Source: an uncultured Clostridia bacterium (GTDB lineage Bacteria; Bacillota_I; Bacilli_A; RF39; UBA660). From it: 42,040 nt of DNA. Below, one piece after another: positions 17,197 to 25,429 of this stretch. Within the stretch, counting starts at the first letter, position 1. The number at the start of each line of letters is the position of its first letter. The position numbers and the translations under genes are program-made. Location: assembly GCA_947643225.1 (NCBI GenBank), contig CANRVH010000010.1:1-42040 (forward strand), written 5' to 3'. The notes below the pieces were generated by a model that saw nothing but the letters and a program-made list of their open reading frames with translations, was not told the origin of the DNA and did no database searches.

Positions 17197-19002
17197 ATGA
17201 ATTATATTATTGGAGATAAGGAAGAAATTAATTATGACTTTGGAGGAAAAGCTAATTCTTTATTAAAATTAGTCGGAAATAATCTAAATGTTCCTAGATT
17301 TTTTATTATTACTTCAAAGGCTTATGAAAAATTTTTAAAATTTAATCATATAGAAATTTCAAATGATTATGAACAATTTAAAAAAGAGATTGAAACAGCT
17401 AACTTCCCTAAAGATTTAGAAGATGAAATATTTTCTTTTTGGAAAAAATATAACTTTACTGCAGTTGCTGTTAGATCTTCAGCTTCTAATGAGGATGGAT
17501 CAATTAAATCTTTTGCTGGACAATATGAAACCTTTTTGAATGTAGATAAAAAAGATTTGCTAATAAAAATTAAGAATTGTTGGAAATCTTTAGTTGAAGA
17601 TAACGTTGTTGCCTATAGTAATGATGAAAGTAATCAAGTTATGAATATAATTGTTCAGGAAATGATTGATGCTGATTATTCAGGAGTTGCTTTTTCAGTC
17701 AACCCAACAGACAGTGGCAATAATTATTCAGTCATAGAGGTTTGCCCAGGTTTGGGAGAACAATTGGTTTCAGGTAATGTCACCCCAACTACATTATTAG
17801 TTAGACGACAAACCTTTCGCTCTGATTTAACTAAAGGTCAATGTTATCTTACTGAAGAAGAGATAACACGATTAGAAAAGATAATCCTAAAAATTGAGAA
17901 AATATATGCTACCCCAATGGACATTGAATGGTGCATGAAAGGAAAAACAATTTATATTCTACAAGCTCGAGCTATCACAGCATATAATCCTTCAGTAAAT
18001 CTTTATAGAAAAGTAATATCTAGAGAAAAAACCATTATTGAAACAGAAATATATTATAAAGGAGAATATGAAGGAATAAAATCATTAACAAAGGATTTAT
18101 ATTACTTCAAACCATTATTTATATACGATAAAGAAAAAGAAATAACAAATGTTTATTATAATGATACTGCCTTAGAGGAAGACCCTAAAAATATTTATTA
18201 TTATATGCAAAAGGATCTAAAGAAAACAAAAGAATTATACGATAAAGCTTTGTCCTCTTGTAAATATTTAAATGAAATGATAGATAGTAATGATGAAAGT
18301 GATTTTAATTATAAAGAATTCATTCATAACATGCTTATTATTTATCCATTTACTAGTTTAGGAAATTTAGCAGGTTATTTTGAGAATATTAACCGTGAAT
18401 TACAAGAATTATTAATTGAATTTAGAAACAATTATGACTATATTTTGTATAAAGCTAATGAATATCTTCATGTTAAAGCTAAAAACATACTGACAAAAGA
18501 ATATCAAGAACATATTAAATTCCTATTTATAGAAGAAGTATTTGAAAATAAGATGCCTTCTATTGATACAGTTAAAAAGAGAGAAAATGGTTATATTTTC
18601 TTTGACAATAAATTAGAGTTAGTTGACAATATATCCTCATGGTTAGAAACAAAAAATATTCTGATTAAGTCATTTCAAGATGGAAAAATTATAAATGGTA
18701 ATGTCGCCTATAACGGAAAGATAACAGGAAAAGTTTGCCAAATATTCAAAAAAGAAGATTTTAAAAAATTCGAAAAGGGAGATATATTAGTTACAACTAT
18801 GACGACCCCTAAATTTACTCCAATATTAAAAATAGCTGGAGCTATTGTTACAGACGAAGGAGGAATTACTTGCCATGCAGCAATAATCGCTAGAGAATTG
18901 AAAATTCCATGTATAATTGGATGCAAAAATGCAACTGAAATACTAAAAGATGGCATGATAGTTGAGGTGAATGCAAACGAAGGTATTGTTAACATATTCT
19001 AA
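17197..19002 (+). CDS. PEP-synthase-like phosphotransferase lacking the C-terminal barrel
   Basis: 601 residues. The N-terminal ATP-grasp (PPDK_N) domain covers about 1-270, with AVAVRSSASNEDG, FAGQYETFLN, IIVQEMIDADYSGVAFSVNP, DIEWC and ILQARAIT. A middle region of about 200 residues is unfamiliar. The C-terminal swivelling phospho-histidine domain has GGITCHAAIIARELKIPCIIG with the catalytic His at about residue 559. The TIM-barrel PEP/pyruvate domain of true PEP synthase is absent, so this is not gluconeogenic PpsA. The order ATP domain, substrate domain, His domain is that of rifampin phosphotransferase, but this protein is much shorter (RPH is about 865 residues). It likely phosphorylates a small molecule at the expense of ATP beta-phosphate. 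It follows the HAD gene in a two-gene operon. Confidence 0.75.
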   Translation: MNYIIGDKEEINYDFGGKANSLLKLVGNNLNVPRFFIITSKAYEKFLKFNHIEISNDYEQFKKEIETANFPKDLEDEIFSFWKKYNFTAVAVRSSASNEDGSIKSFAGQYETFLNVDKKDLLIKIKNCWKSLVEDNVVAYSNDESNQVMNIIVQEMIDADYSGVAFSVNPTDSGNNYSVIEVCPGLGEQLVSGNVTPTTLLVRRQTFRSDLTKGQCYLTEEEITRLEKIILKIEKIYATPMDIEWCMKGKTIYILQARAITAYNPSVNLYRKVISREKTIIETEIYYKGEYEGIKSLTKDLYYFKPLFIYDKEKEITNVYYNDTALEEDPKNIYYYMQKDLKKTKELYDKALSSCKYLNEMIDSNDESDFNYKEFIHNMLIIYPFTSLGNLAGYFENINRELQELLIEFRNNYDYILYKANEYLHVKAKNILTKEYQEHIKFLFIEEVFENKMPSIDTVKKRENGYIFFDNKLELVDNISSWLETKNILIKSFQDGKIINGNVAYNGKITGKVCQIFKKEDFKKFEKGDILVTTMTTPKFTPILKIAGAIVTDEGGITCHAAIIARELKIPCIIGCKNATEILKDGMIVEVNANEGIVNIF

Positions 19003-19086
19003 AATTTTATTATTCTATAATAGTTGATATAAGAATTGATTTAATAATTATACTTTTAGTAAAATAAAAAATTAAAAATAAGAGTA

Positions 19087-19114
19087 AAGGAAACATATAG
19101 TGTTTCCTTGTTTT
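19087..19114 (+). terminator. Terminator of the HAD/PEP-synthase-like pair
   Basis: AAGGAAACA (19087-19095) pairs perfectly with TGTTTCCTT (19101-19109), loop tatag, followed by GTTTTG. Confidence 0.8.
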
Positions 19115-19136
19115 GCTTTAAAATAAGTGTTAAAAT
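19108..19136 (+). promoter_or_regulatory. Duplicate of the uvrB promoter, copy B
   Basis: TTGTTT (19108-19113), 17 bases, TAAAAT (19131-19136). The sequence ccttgttttgctttaaaataagtgttaaaatat closely follows the region before intact uvrB (TTGTCT 22424, TAAAAT 22447, also 17 bases apart), including the shared aaataagtgttaaaatat. Confidence 0.6.
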
Positions 19137-19152
19137 ATATAATTATAAATCG

Positions 19153-19231
19153 ATTTGCATCCAAGCAAAAGATCAGACTTAAAATGATCAAAAATCATTA
19201 GGACACAAATTTTTAGGATTAATATAGTCGT
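19153..19231 (+). repeat. 79-bp exact direct repeat, copy B
   Basis: Identical to 16193-16271. It lies between the duplicated uvrB promoter and the truncated uvrB copy B. Confidence 0.9.
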
Positions 19232-19240
19232 AATAAGGAG

Positions 19241-19557
19241 ATGTTTGAATTAGTATTAAAATATAAACCAAGTGGAGATCAATCACCAGCAATAGAAAAA
19301 TTAGTAAAAGGCATAAAAGAAGGTAAAAAAGAACAAGTTTTATTAGGAGCAACGAGTACAGGAAAAACTTTTACAATTGCCAATGTCATATAAGAAGTAA
19401 ATAAATCAACATTAGTTTTAGCACATAACAAAATATTAGCAGGTCAACTATATAGTGAATTTAAAGAATTGTTTCCTAATAATGTAGTCTGCTATTTTGT
19501 CTCATATTATAGATACACCCCTAAAATCTTATATTATGGCTTAATTAATGCTATTTA
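19241..19557 (+). pseudogene. Truncated uvrB, copy B
   Basis: Starts with ATG at 19241 after taaggag and reads [20 protein letters not shown]. It follows UvrB to about residue 90 (CYFVSYY, near 19510), then runs into unrelated sequence ([15 protein letters not shown]) and stops. It is dead for three reasons: an in-frame TAA where UvrB has Gln (VI*EVNK), a Walker A changed from GATGTGKT to GATSTGKT, and loss of everything past residue 90. Nucleotide identity to the intact gene is high, so the copy is fairly recent. Confidence 0.9.
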
Positions 19558-19654
19558 ATTTCAGCATAAGAACTAAATAACACTAGTAAATATCAAAAGA
19601 ACAAATAAAATTTATGATCAAAATCCGTTTTTATTTGTGTCGTAAATTTTAATA

Positions 19655-19840
19655 ACTAATGAGCATATGGTATATGGTCATTAGTCTAGGGTATAATTCC
19701 CCGCTACTTACAGCGTAAGACCACACCTTTTAACAAAGGTGTAAGTGACTACTTTGTAGTCACTGATAAAAACCCCCCCCCACTCGAAAGTGGCAATCGT
19801 CTTGTAGACGATTGAGAGCTTGCTCTGGGGGAGCTTCATT
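19655..19840 (+). mobile_element. Chain of hairpins resembling an IS200/IS605-type end with omegaRNA-like fold
   Basis: Consecutive perfect hairpins: ACTAATGA/TCATTAGT (19655/19678) with inner CATAT/ATATG; CGCT/AGCG (19702/19712); ACACCTTT/AAAGGTGT (19723/19735); AGTGACTAC/GTAGTCACT (19744/19756). A C-run (19773-19781) can then pair with GGGGG (19127+700, i.e. 19827-19831) to close a junction that holds CCACT/AGTGG (19780/19789), CAATCGTC/GACGATTG (19794/19807) and AGAGC/GCTCT (19815/19822). It ends ggggagcttcatttgaaatc. This style matches the hairpin ends and tnpB-linked omegaRNA scaffolds of IS200/IS605-family elements. No tnpA or tnpB is present, so it would be a non-autonomous remnant. 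Confidence 0.45.
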
Positions 19841-19889
19841 TGAAATCTATAATTCCGAAGAAAATAAACATGTTTTTTTGTATTAGCAT

Positions 19890-20124
19890 ATTTTATATAG
19901 TTTATATTTTAATAAGAAAAATATATCTTGGACTTGCATTTTAGGAACATTATGCTTTGTAGGAATGGTTTTTTCCAAATATAATAGGTTGACTTTACAA
20001 TAGCATTTATTTTTTTGAAATATTGACTCCACGAGAATTAAAGTTTGAATCAGAAAATTTTTATTATAAAGCAGTAAAACCAAATTTAGAGCCTAAAGAA
20101 AGTGAGGAGTTAAAGAAAAAATGA
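19890..20124 (+). pseudogene. Remnant of a PrgI-family conjugation gene
   Basis: One frame reads WTCILGTLCFVGMVFSKYNR then LTLQ and TAG (20001-20003), matching the end of the second helix and the KYNxMTxEQ segment of PrgI proteins. After a +1 shift the next frame gives FFEILTPRELKFESENFYYK, the typical PrgI C-terminus, ending at TGA 20122-20124. PrgI is a small membrane protein encoded just before the VirB4-type ATPase in Gram-positive conjugative elements, and here the stop overlaps the start of a VirB4-like fragment as ATGA. The N-terminus is not clear. Confidence 0.7.
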
Positions 20125-20258
20125 TAAAACCGTTAAATAATATTGAAAAACAAGAAAAAGAAGATTTTAAAATACCTAGAAATGTTCAAGGTGTTATACC
20201 AGTTCAAAGAATTTGGATGAATGAGATTTTTTTGATATAGATTATATTGATGTATGTT
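20121..20258 (+). pseudogene. Remnant of a VirB4/TraE-type conjugation ATPase gene (first codons only)
   Basis: ATG 20121 opens a 39-codon frame whose end, FKIPRNVQGVIPVQRIWMNE then IFLI, resembles the N-terminal motif (KxPxxVQxxIPxxRIYxDGIF) of VirB4-like ATPases in Gram-positive integrative conjugative elements (ICEs). It stops at TAG 20238-20240, and a short further in-frame piece (DYIDVC) precedes TAA. The rest of the gene, including Walker motifs, is deleted. 20259-20380 holds nothing recognisable apart from the end region of the ABC gene on the other strand. Confidence 0.6.
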
Positions 20259-20380
20259 AATAACAAGATGAGTAACGATATAAATAAAATGCTACTAAAG
20301 GAAGGGATAATAAAAAAGATTATTACAAATAAATTAATAAATATATCTAGGATAAATAGCTTTATTAGATATTTTTTTAC

Positions 20381-22111
20381 TTATTTCTTTTTATTTGCTA
20401 AATCTTTTCTCCAAAGTCTTTGATAAGTTTTGCTTCTGTTGAAAAGTTCTTGATGAGAACCAGAATCAATTATTTTACCATTTTCTAAAACTATTATCTT
20501 GTCACAATCAGTAATTGTGGATAATCTATGTGCTATAATAACAACTGTACGATTCCCTTTCAAATTATCAATAGCTTTTTTAATTTTTATTTGTGTTTCA
20601 TTATCTAATGAACTTGTTGCCTCATCAAAAAGAATAATTTTTGTTTTTTGAAGAAAAGCTCGTGCTATAGCAAGTCTTTGTTTTTGTCCACCTGATAACA
20701 TTACTCCATTTTCCCCTAAAATAGTTTCATACTTATTTGGTAGATTTTCAACAACTTCATCTAAACAGGCCATTTTGCAAGCTGAAATCATTTCTCTTTC
20801 TGTTAAATCTTTTTTTACTAGTTTCAAATTGCCCCTTATACTTAAATTAAAAATATAAGGATTTTGACTAATAACATTTATATTACTTCTAATTGTTTCT
20901 TCATCTAATTTATTTAAATCTATCCCATCAAGATAAATATGACCAGAAACGGGTTCATATAATTTAGATAATAAATTATAAATAGTTGATTTACCTACTC
21001 CACTTTTTCCTACAATACCTATCGTTTGTCCACTATTAATAGTAAAGTCTATATTTTCTAGTACCTTATGACCTTTATTATAAGAAAAACAGACATTTTG
21101 AAAGGTTATATTTCCCTTTATATTATTTAGATGTTTTGTTCCGAATTTTTCTGTTTGAAAACTTAAAACGGAGAAAACTCGGTTACATGAAATATTAAAA
21201 TTATTAAATTCAAGTAAAAGGTTTGATACCTTTTCCATTATATTTAACATAACATTTGATTTATATGAAAATAAGACAATTGCAACCGATACATCAATTA
21301 CATTATGAACTGTTAAGTATATTAAAAATAAAATTAAGAAAAATTCAAAAATATTTATCAACGAATCGGTATAAAAATTGTACATGATATCAACATTTCT
21401 CATTTCAAAATTTTTTAATATCTGTTTATCAATATTTTTATCTAAATTTTCTATAAAGTTTTCTTTAATATTTAACATTTTTATATCACGTACTCCTCTT
21501 ACTAACTCATAAGTCAATTCTGAGACGTTTTCTAATTCTTGACGATATTCATTATCTTTAATCCCATACTTTTTTGTTCTAATTAAATATAAAAATATTA
21601 ATATAGTGGATACACAAAGATAGTATATAAATATTTGATAATTAATAATTAATATAGCTATAAAACAACCTATACTTGAAATAATACTTGTTAAATTACT
21701 CATTCCAGATGTAAAAATTAAAGACATTTTGTCTGTATCATTTACTATTCTTTCAACAAATATTGAAAGTGAAGATTTGTCTAATTCTGATTGTTTTATT
21801 TTAAGAATACTTTTACTTAAAGCTAATTGAATATTTTTTACTGTTCCTCTTCTAAATACTTGAGTGTTTTTTCTAAAGAATATTGTATTTATATTTTGAA
21901 GTAATGAAATCAAAATTAAGATAATACTTACATAGATGACTTGTTTCCAGGCACTATCTGTATAATAAACTATTTGTTTTGCTGTTATTAAAGGAATGAT
22001 TACAGCAACTATTACTCTTATAAAGGAACATAAAACTTCAAATATTAAGTTTATTTTAAATTCTTTTCCATAAAAATACACTTTTTTTAAATTTTTAATT
22101 GTTTCTCTCAT
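20381..22111 (-). CDS. ABC exporter, fused membrane and ATPase domains
   Basis: 576 residues. The N-terminal half (about 1-310) is an ABC-B type membrane domain with about six helices. The C-terminal half is the ATPase: Walker A GKSGVGKST, Q-loop NVISQNPYIF, signature LSGGQKQRLAIARA, Walker B KIILFDEATSSLD and H-loop VVIIAHRLST, all intact. This type exports lipids, peptides or drugs and works as a homodimer or heterodimer; no partner gene is adjacent, so a homodimer is likely. On the minus strand SD agaggtg lies 4 bases from the ATG, with TTGATA, 17 bases and TATTAT just upstream as a possible promoter. It lies against the direction of every neighbour, in a region of decayed conjugation genes, and was probably brought by a mobile element. 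Confidence 0.85.
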   Translation of the reverse strand: MRETIKNLKKVYFYGKEFKINLIFEVLCSFIRVIVAVIIPLITAKQIVYYTDSAWKQVIYVSIILILISLLQNINTIFFRKNTQVFRRGTVKNIQLALSKSILKIKQSELDKSSLSIFVERIVNDTDKMSLIFTSGMSNLTSIISSIGCFIAILIINYQIFIYYLCVSTILIFLYLIRTKKYGIKDNEYRQELENVSELTYELVRGVRDIKMLNIKENFIENLDKNIDKQILKNFEMRNVDIMYNFYTDSLINIFEFFLILFLIYLTVHNVIDVSVAIVLFSYKSNVMLNIMEKVSNLLLEFNNFNISCNRVFSVLSFQTEKFGTKHLNNIKGNITFQNVCFSYNKGHKVLENIDFTINSGQTIGIVGKSGVGKSTIYNLLSKLYEPVSGHIYLDGIDLNKLDEETIRSNINVISQNPYIFNLSIRGNLKLVKKDLTEREMISACKMACLDEVVENLPNKYETILGENGVMLSGGQKQRLAIARAFLQKTKIILFDEATSSLDNETQIKIKKAIDNLKGNRTVVIIAHRLSTITDCDKIIVLENGKIIDSGSHQELFNRSKTYQRLWRKDLANKKK

Positions 22112-22423
22112 TAGACACCTCTATAATAAATAAATAATTTTAACATATCAATTTAAATATAGTTAACAAAAGATAAATAGAATAAAGAAAAACTATTTAA
22201 ATTTATTTATGTTATGATAATTAAATTAAAGAAGGGTGGAGGAGGATTCCTAATACAGGTTTATCTATGAAAATATATGATTTTTTTTAGTAGTTTAGTA
22301 ATTATTGATGGAAAAAGTTATTATCTAGATCCAATTCAAACACGAATTTAGCTGTAAATGATTATATAAATAATATTTAAAAAAATGCACATTTTAATAA
22401 CAGAGAATCATGCTTGATCTTCC

Positions 22424-22452
22424 TTGTCTTATTATGAAATAAGTGTTAAAAT
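22424..22452 (+). promoter_or_regulatory. Probable uvrB promoter and long leader
   Basis: TTGTCT (22424-22429), 17 bases, TAAAAT (22447-22452). The leader to ATG 22637 is about 180 bases and contains two copies of the motif ggacacRaatttt (22571-22584 and 22592-22604). The stretch 22112-22423 has only short broken frames, such as VIIDGKSYYLDPIQTRI near 22301-22350, and no gene I can support. Confidence 0.5.
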
Positions 22453-22636
22453 ATGTTATTGAAAAAAGCCTAATATTAAGCAATATTATTTAGTGTTATT
22501 TTGTAAATTTGTGGCCGAAATTCGTTTTTATTCGTTTTCAACCAAAAATAGATAGTCTTTTGAAGAATTTGGACACAAATTTTTTGAAAAAGGACACGAA
22601 TTTTGTGGCTGATAGTGGTCATAGTAAGGAGGAGCT

Positions 22637-24586
22637 ATGTTTGAATTAGTATCAAAATATAAACCAAGTGGTGATCAACCAAAAGCAATTAAAGAACTAG
22701 TAAAAGGCATAAAAGAAGGTAAAAAAGAACAAGTTTTATTAGGAGCAACGGGTACAGGAAAAACTTTTACAATTGCCAATGTCATTCAAGAAGTAAATAA
22801 GCCAACATTAGTTTTAGCACATAACAAAACATTAGCAGGTCAACTATATAGTGAATTTAAAGAATTATTTCCCAATAATGCAGTCTGCTATTTTGTCTCA
22901 TACTATGACTATTATCAACCAGAAGCCTATGTACCATCAACAGATACTTATATAGAAAAAGACTCTTCAATTAATGATGAAATAGATGAGCTACGTCATT
23001 TTGCAACTAGTAATCTCCTATCAAGAAATGACGTTATTGTCGTTGCCAGTGTCTCATGTATCTATGGTATTGGAGAAGTAGAAGAGTATCAAAATAAAAT
23101 GCTAACTTTAGCAGTAGGACAAGTTGTAAAAAGAGATCAAGTTTTAACAAAATTAGTAGAAATGTTATATGAAAGAAATGATCTAGATTTTAAAAGGGGA
23201 ACCTTCAGAGTTAGAGGAGATGTTTTAGAAATTATTCCGACAAATCAAAATACAACAGGATATAGGATAGAATTTTTTGGGGACGAAATAGATCGAATTA
23301 GTGAAATAGATAGTTTAACAGGAAATATTCTAAATAATAAAAAAAGTATTAGCATCTTTCCAGCAAGTCACTTTGTAATCAGTGATGATAAACTTCATGA
23401 AGCAGTAAAAAAAATTAAAGAAGAATTAAAAATAAGATTAACCTATTTTAAAGAAAATAATAAACTACTGGAAGCAGAAAGAATTGAGCAAAGAACTAAC
23501 TATGATATAGAAATGCTACAAGAAACAGGTTTTTGTACAGGAATAGAAAACTATTCAAGACATATGGCAGGAAGAGAAGAAGGGGAAACACCAACCACGT
23601 TAATGGACTTTTTTGACCGAGACTATTTACTAGTAGTAGATGAATCCCATGTAACTCTTCCTCAAGTTAGGGGAATGTATAATGGAGATCGAGCCCGCAA
23701 AATGAATTTAGTAGATTTTGGATTTCGTCTACCAAGTGCTTTAGATAATAGGCCACTACAATTTAATGAATTTGAGAAAAAAATCAATCAGGCTATTTAT
23801 GTATCAGCAACACCAGGAGATTATGAATTAGAGCATACAAATAATCAATATATTGAACAGATCATTCGACCAACAGGACTTTTAGATCCTACTATAGAAA
23901 TTAGAAAAACAGAAGGGCAAATAGATGATTTAATATCTGAGATAAAAGAACGAATAGAACGTGATGAAAGAAGTCTAATTACTACATTAACGATTCGTAT
24001 GGCAGAAGAATTAACAAATTATTTAAAAGAAGTAGAAATAAGGGTAGCTTATCTTCATTCAGAAGTAAAGACTCTAGAAAGAATGCAAATTATTCATGAC
24101 CTAAGAATAGGAAAATATGATTGTGTTGTTGGCATTAATTTATTAAGAGAAGGAATTGATATTCCAGAAGTATCACTAATTGCTATTTTAGATGCCGATA
24201 AAGAAGGATTTTTAAGAAGTGAAAGAAGTCTCATTCAAACAATTGGCAGATGTGCGAGAAATGCCAGTGGTCATGTCATCATGTATGCAGATAAAATAAC
24301 TGATAGTATGGATCATGCCATAAAAGAAACCCTAAGACGTCGTACAATTCAAGAAGAGTATAATCAAGAACACCACATTACACCAACAACAATCAAAAAA
24401 GAAATAAGGGAAGTAATATCTAATATTGATACAACAAAGGATAAAAAAATAAAAATGTCTAAAAAAGAGCAACAAAGAAATATTGAAAATATCGAAATTG
24501 AAATGAAAGAAGCTGCTAAAAACTTAGATTTTGAAAGAGCAATGGAACTAAGAGATATTCTATTTGAATTAAAAAGTGATAAGTAG
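22637..24586 (+). CDS. uvrB: Excinuclease ABC subunit B
   Basis: 649 residues, normal length. UvrB is the damage-verifying helicase-like subunit of nucleotide excision repair; it is loaded on DNA by UvrA and recruits UvrC. Walker A GATGTGKT (36-43), the damage-gripping beta-hairpin [12 protein letters not shown] (about 90-101), the DExx-type motif [13 protein letters not shown], helicase motifs [17 protein letters not shown] and QTIGRCARN, and the C-terminal UVR domain ([19 protein letters not shown]) are intact. SD aaggagga is 5 bases from the ATG. In most Bacilli uvrA follows directly; here 12.4 kb of secretion genes separate them. Two truncated copies of this gene's upstream region and 5' end lie upstream at about 16.2 and 19.1 kb. 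Confidence 0.98.
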   Translation: MFELVSKYKPSGDQPKAIKELVKGIKEGKKEQVLLGATGTGKTFTIANVIQEVNKPTLVLAHNKTLAGQLYSEFKELFPNNAVCYFVSYYDYYQPEAYVPSTDTYIEKDSSINDEIDELRHFATSNLLSRNDVIVVASVSCIYGIGEVEEYQNKMLTLAVGQVVKRDQVLTKLVEMLYERNDLDFKRGTFRVRGDVLEIIPTNQNTTGYRIEFFGDEIDRISEIDSLTGNILNNKKSISIFPASHFVISDDKLHEAVKKIKEELKIRLTYFKENNKLLEAERIEQRTNYDIEMLQETGFCTGIENYSRHMAGREEGETPTTLMDFFDRDYLLVVDESHVTLPQVRGMYNGDRARKMNLVDFGFRLPSALDNRPLQFNEFEKKINQAIYVSATPGDYELEHTNNQYIEQIIRPTGLLDPTIEIRKTEGQIDDLISEIKERIERDERSLITTLTIRMAEELTNYLKEVEIRVAYLHSEVKTLERMQIIHDLRIGKYDCVVGINLLREGIDIPEVSLIAILDADKEGFLRSERSLIQTIGRCARNASGHVIMYADKITDSMDHAIKETLRRRTIQEEYNQEHHITPTTIKKEIREVISNIDTTKDKKIKMSKKEQQRNIENIEIEMKEAAKNLDFERAMELRDILFELKSDK

Positions 24587-24620
24587 AAAGTTAATATATA
24601 AAAATAGTATTAACTTTTTT
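24587..24620 (+). terminator. uvrB terminator
   Basis: AAAGTTAATA (24587-24596) pairs perfectly with TATTAACTTT (24608-24617) and runs into T6. It separates uvrB transcription from the secretion locus. Confidence 0.85.
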
Positions 24621-24647
24621 AATTGAATATAAATTTTTGTCGAAAAA

Positions 24648-24691
24648 TGTCAACTAATTGTTGACAGTGGCGAAGGGGGGGGGGGTATACT
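24648..24691 (+). promoter_or_regulatory. T7SS promoter with operator-like palindrome and 11-G tract
   Basis: TTGACA (24661-24666) and TATACT (24686-24691) are separated by 19 bases, of which 24675-24685 are eleven consecutive G. A perfect inverted repeat TGTCAAC-taatt-GTTGACA (24648-24666) covers the -35. Removing two G would give the optimal 17-base spacing. The SD aaaggagg and ATG of the first WXG100-like gene follow. Confidence 0.75.
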
Positions 24692-24724
24692 TAATATGTA
24701 ATCAAAAGTAAAGGAGGTAAAAAA

Positions 24725-25042
24725 ATGGCAATAACAATGCAAAAAGCAACTTATGCACGTGATGATGCAGGAAAAAACGCATTAAAAAGTAATATTCAAG
24801 GTATATTTAAGGAGTATCGTCGTCAACTTACAGCAGTAGGGCACTATACAAGTCTTGATCAAGACCGTAGAAATTTATGGTCTGGAACAGATTCAGACCA
24901 ATTTTGGAGAACTTTCCAAGAAAAGATTAACAAAGTAAAAACATCAATCACTAAATGTGAACAGACAGTACTTGATGCAATAGATAAAGATTATAATAAT
25001 TTTAGAAATATGCAAAATAATAATAAAAGCAAACTTAGGTAA
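24725..25042 (+). CDS. WXG100-like T7SS substrate (module 1, first)
   Basis: 105 residues, helical hairpin. The turn carries W-S-G (RRNLWSGTDSDQFWRTF) between an N-terminal helix (about 15-45) and a C-terminal helix (about 55-95), as in EsxA/WXG100 proteins, which are secreted by type VII systems as dimers without a signal peptide. An optimal SD (aaaggagg) suggests strong translation. It is the first gene after the G-tract promoter, followed after 17 bases by a second small protein and then an EssC ATPase. Confidence 0.82.
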   Translation: MAITMQKATYARDDAGKNALKSNIQGIFKEYRRQLTAVGHYTSLDQDRRNLWSGTDSDQFWRTFQEKINKVKTSITKCEQTVLDAIDKDYNNFRNMQNNNKSKLR

Positions 25043-25059
25043 GAAGAAAGGAGAAGAAA

Positions 25060-25362
25060 ATGGCCATAAAAGGAATTAAACAAGGCGCTGTAGCAACACT
25101 AACTCAAGATCTTAAAGGATATGTAAGAGATATAAGAGCATTTCCAATGAAAATTAGTACAAGTAATATAGAAAAAGCAATAAAAGGATCAAAAACTGAG
25201 GCAGCATTAAGAAATGCCATTAAATCAATCAATACCTCAATAGAAAAAGAATTAGCTGAATATATCAATCATACTATTAAACAACTAGGAAATATTGAAA
25301 TAGAATATAAAAAAAATGATCAATCAGCAGTAGGAATAAATACAGCAATAAAGAAAAGCTAA
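25060..25362 (+). CDS. Small helical protein, probable partner of the WXG100-like protein (module 1, second)
   Basis: 100 residues, predicted mostly helical, with no signal peptide, no Trp and no WXG turn. A Gly-containing break near residue 43-48 (IKGSKTEAAL) separates two helices, in line with an Esx-like hairpin lacking the WXG motif. Position and size (17 bases after the WXG100 gene, before essC) suggest that it is the dimer partner or a secretion chaperone; this is inference. SD aggagaag. A strong terminator follows. Confidence 0.6.
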   Translation: MAIKGIKQGAVATLTQDLKGYVRDIRAFPMKISTSNIEKAIKGSKTEAALRNAIKSINTSIEKELAEYINHTIKQLGNIEIEYKKNDQSAVGINTAIKKS

Positions 25363-25389
25363 ACATACTATTGAAAGTATAATCAGACT

Positions 25390-25429
25390 AGTGTATATTT
25401 TGGAACAAATTCAAAAAATACACTTTTTT
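25390..25429 (+). terminator. Terminator between the small secreted proteins and essC1
   Basis: AGTGTAT-a-TTTTG (25390-25402) pairs with CAAAA-a-ATACACT (25112+300, i.e. 25412-25424), one mismatch, 9-base loop, then T6. It would give an abundant short transcript for the WXG pair and low read-through into the ATPase gene. Confidence 0.8.

Noticed and set aside
17197-19002. Genuine phosphoenolpyruvate synthase or pyruvate phosphate dikinase
   Set aside because: The C-terminal PEP/pyruvate-binding TIM barrel is completely absent, so the gluconeogenic reaction is unlikely.
19883-20083. 66-codon ORF on the minus strand
   Set aside because: It is antisense to the PrgI remnant, which explains the sequence better.
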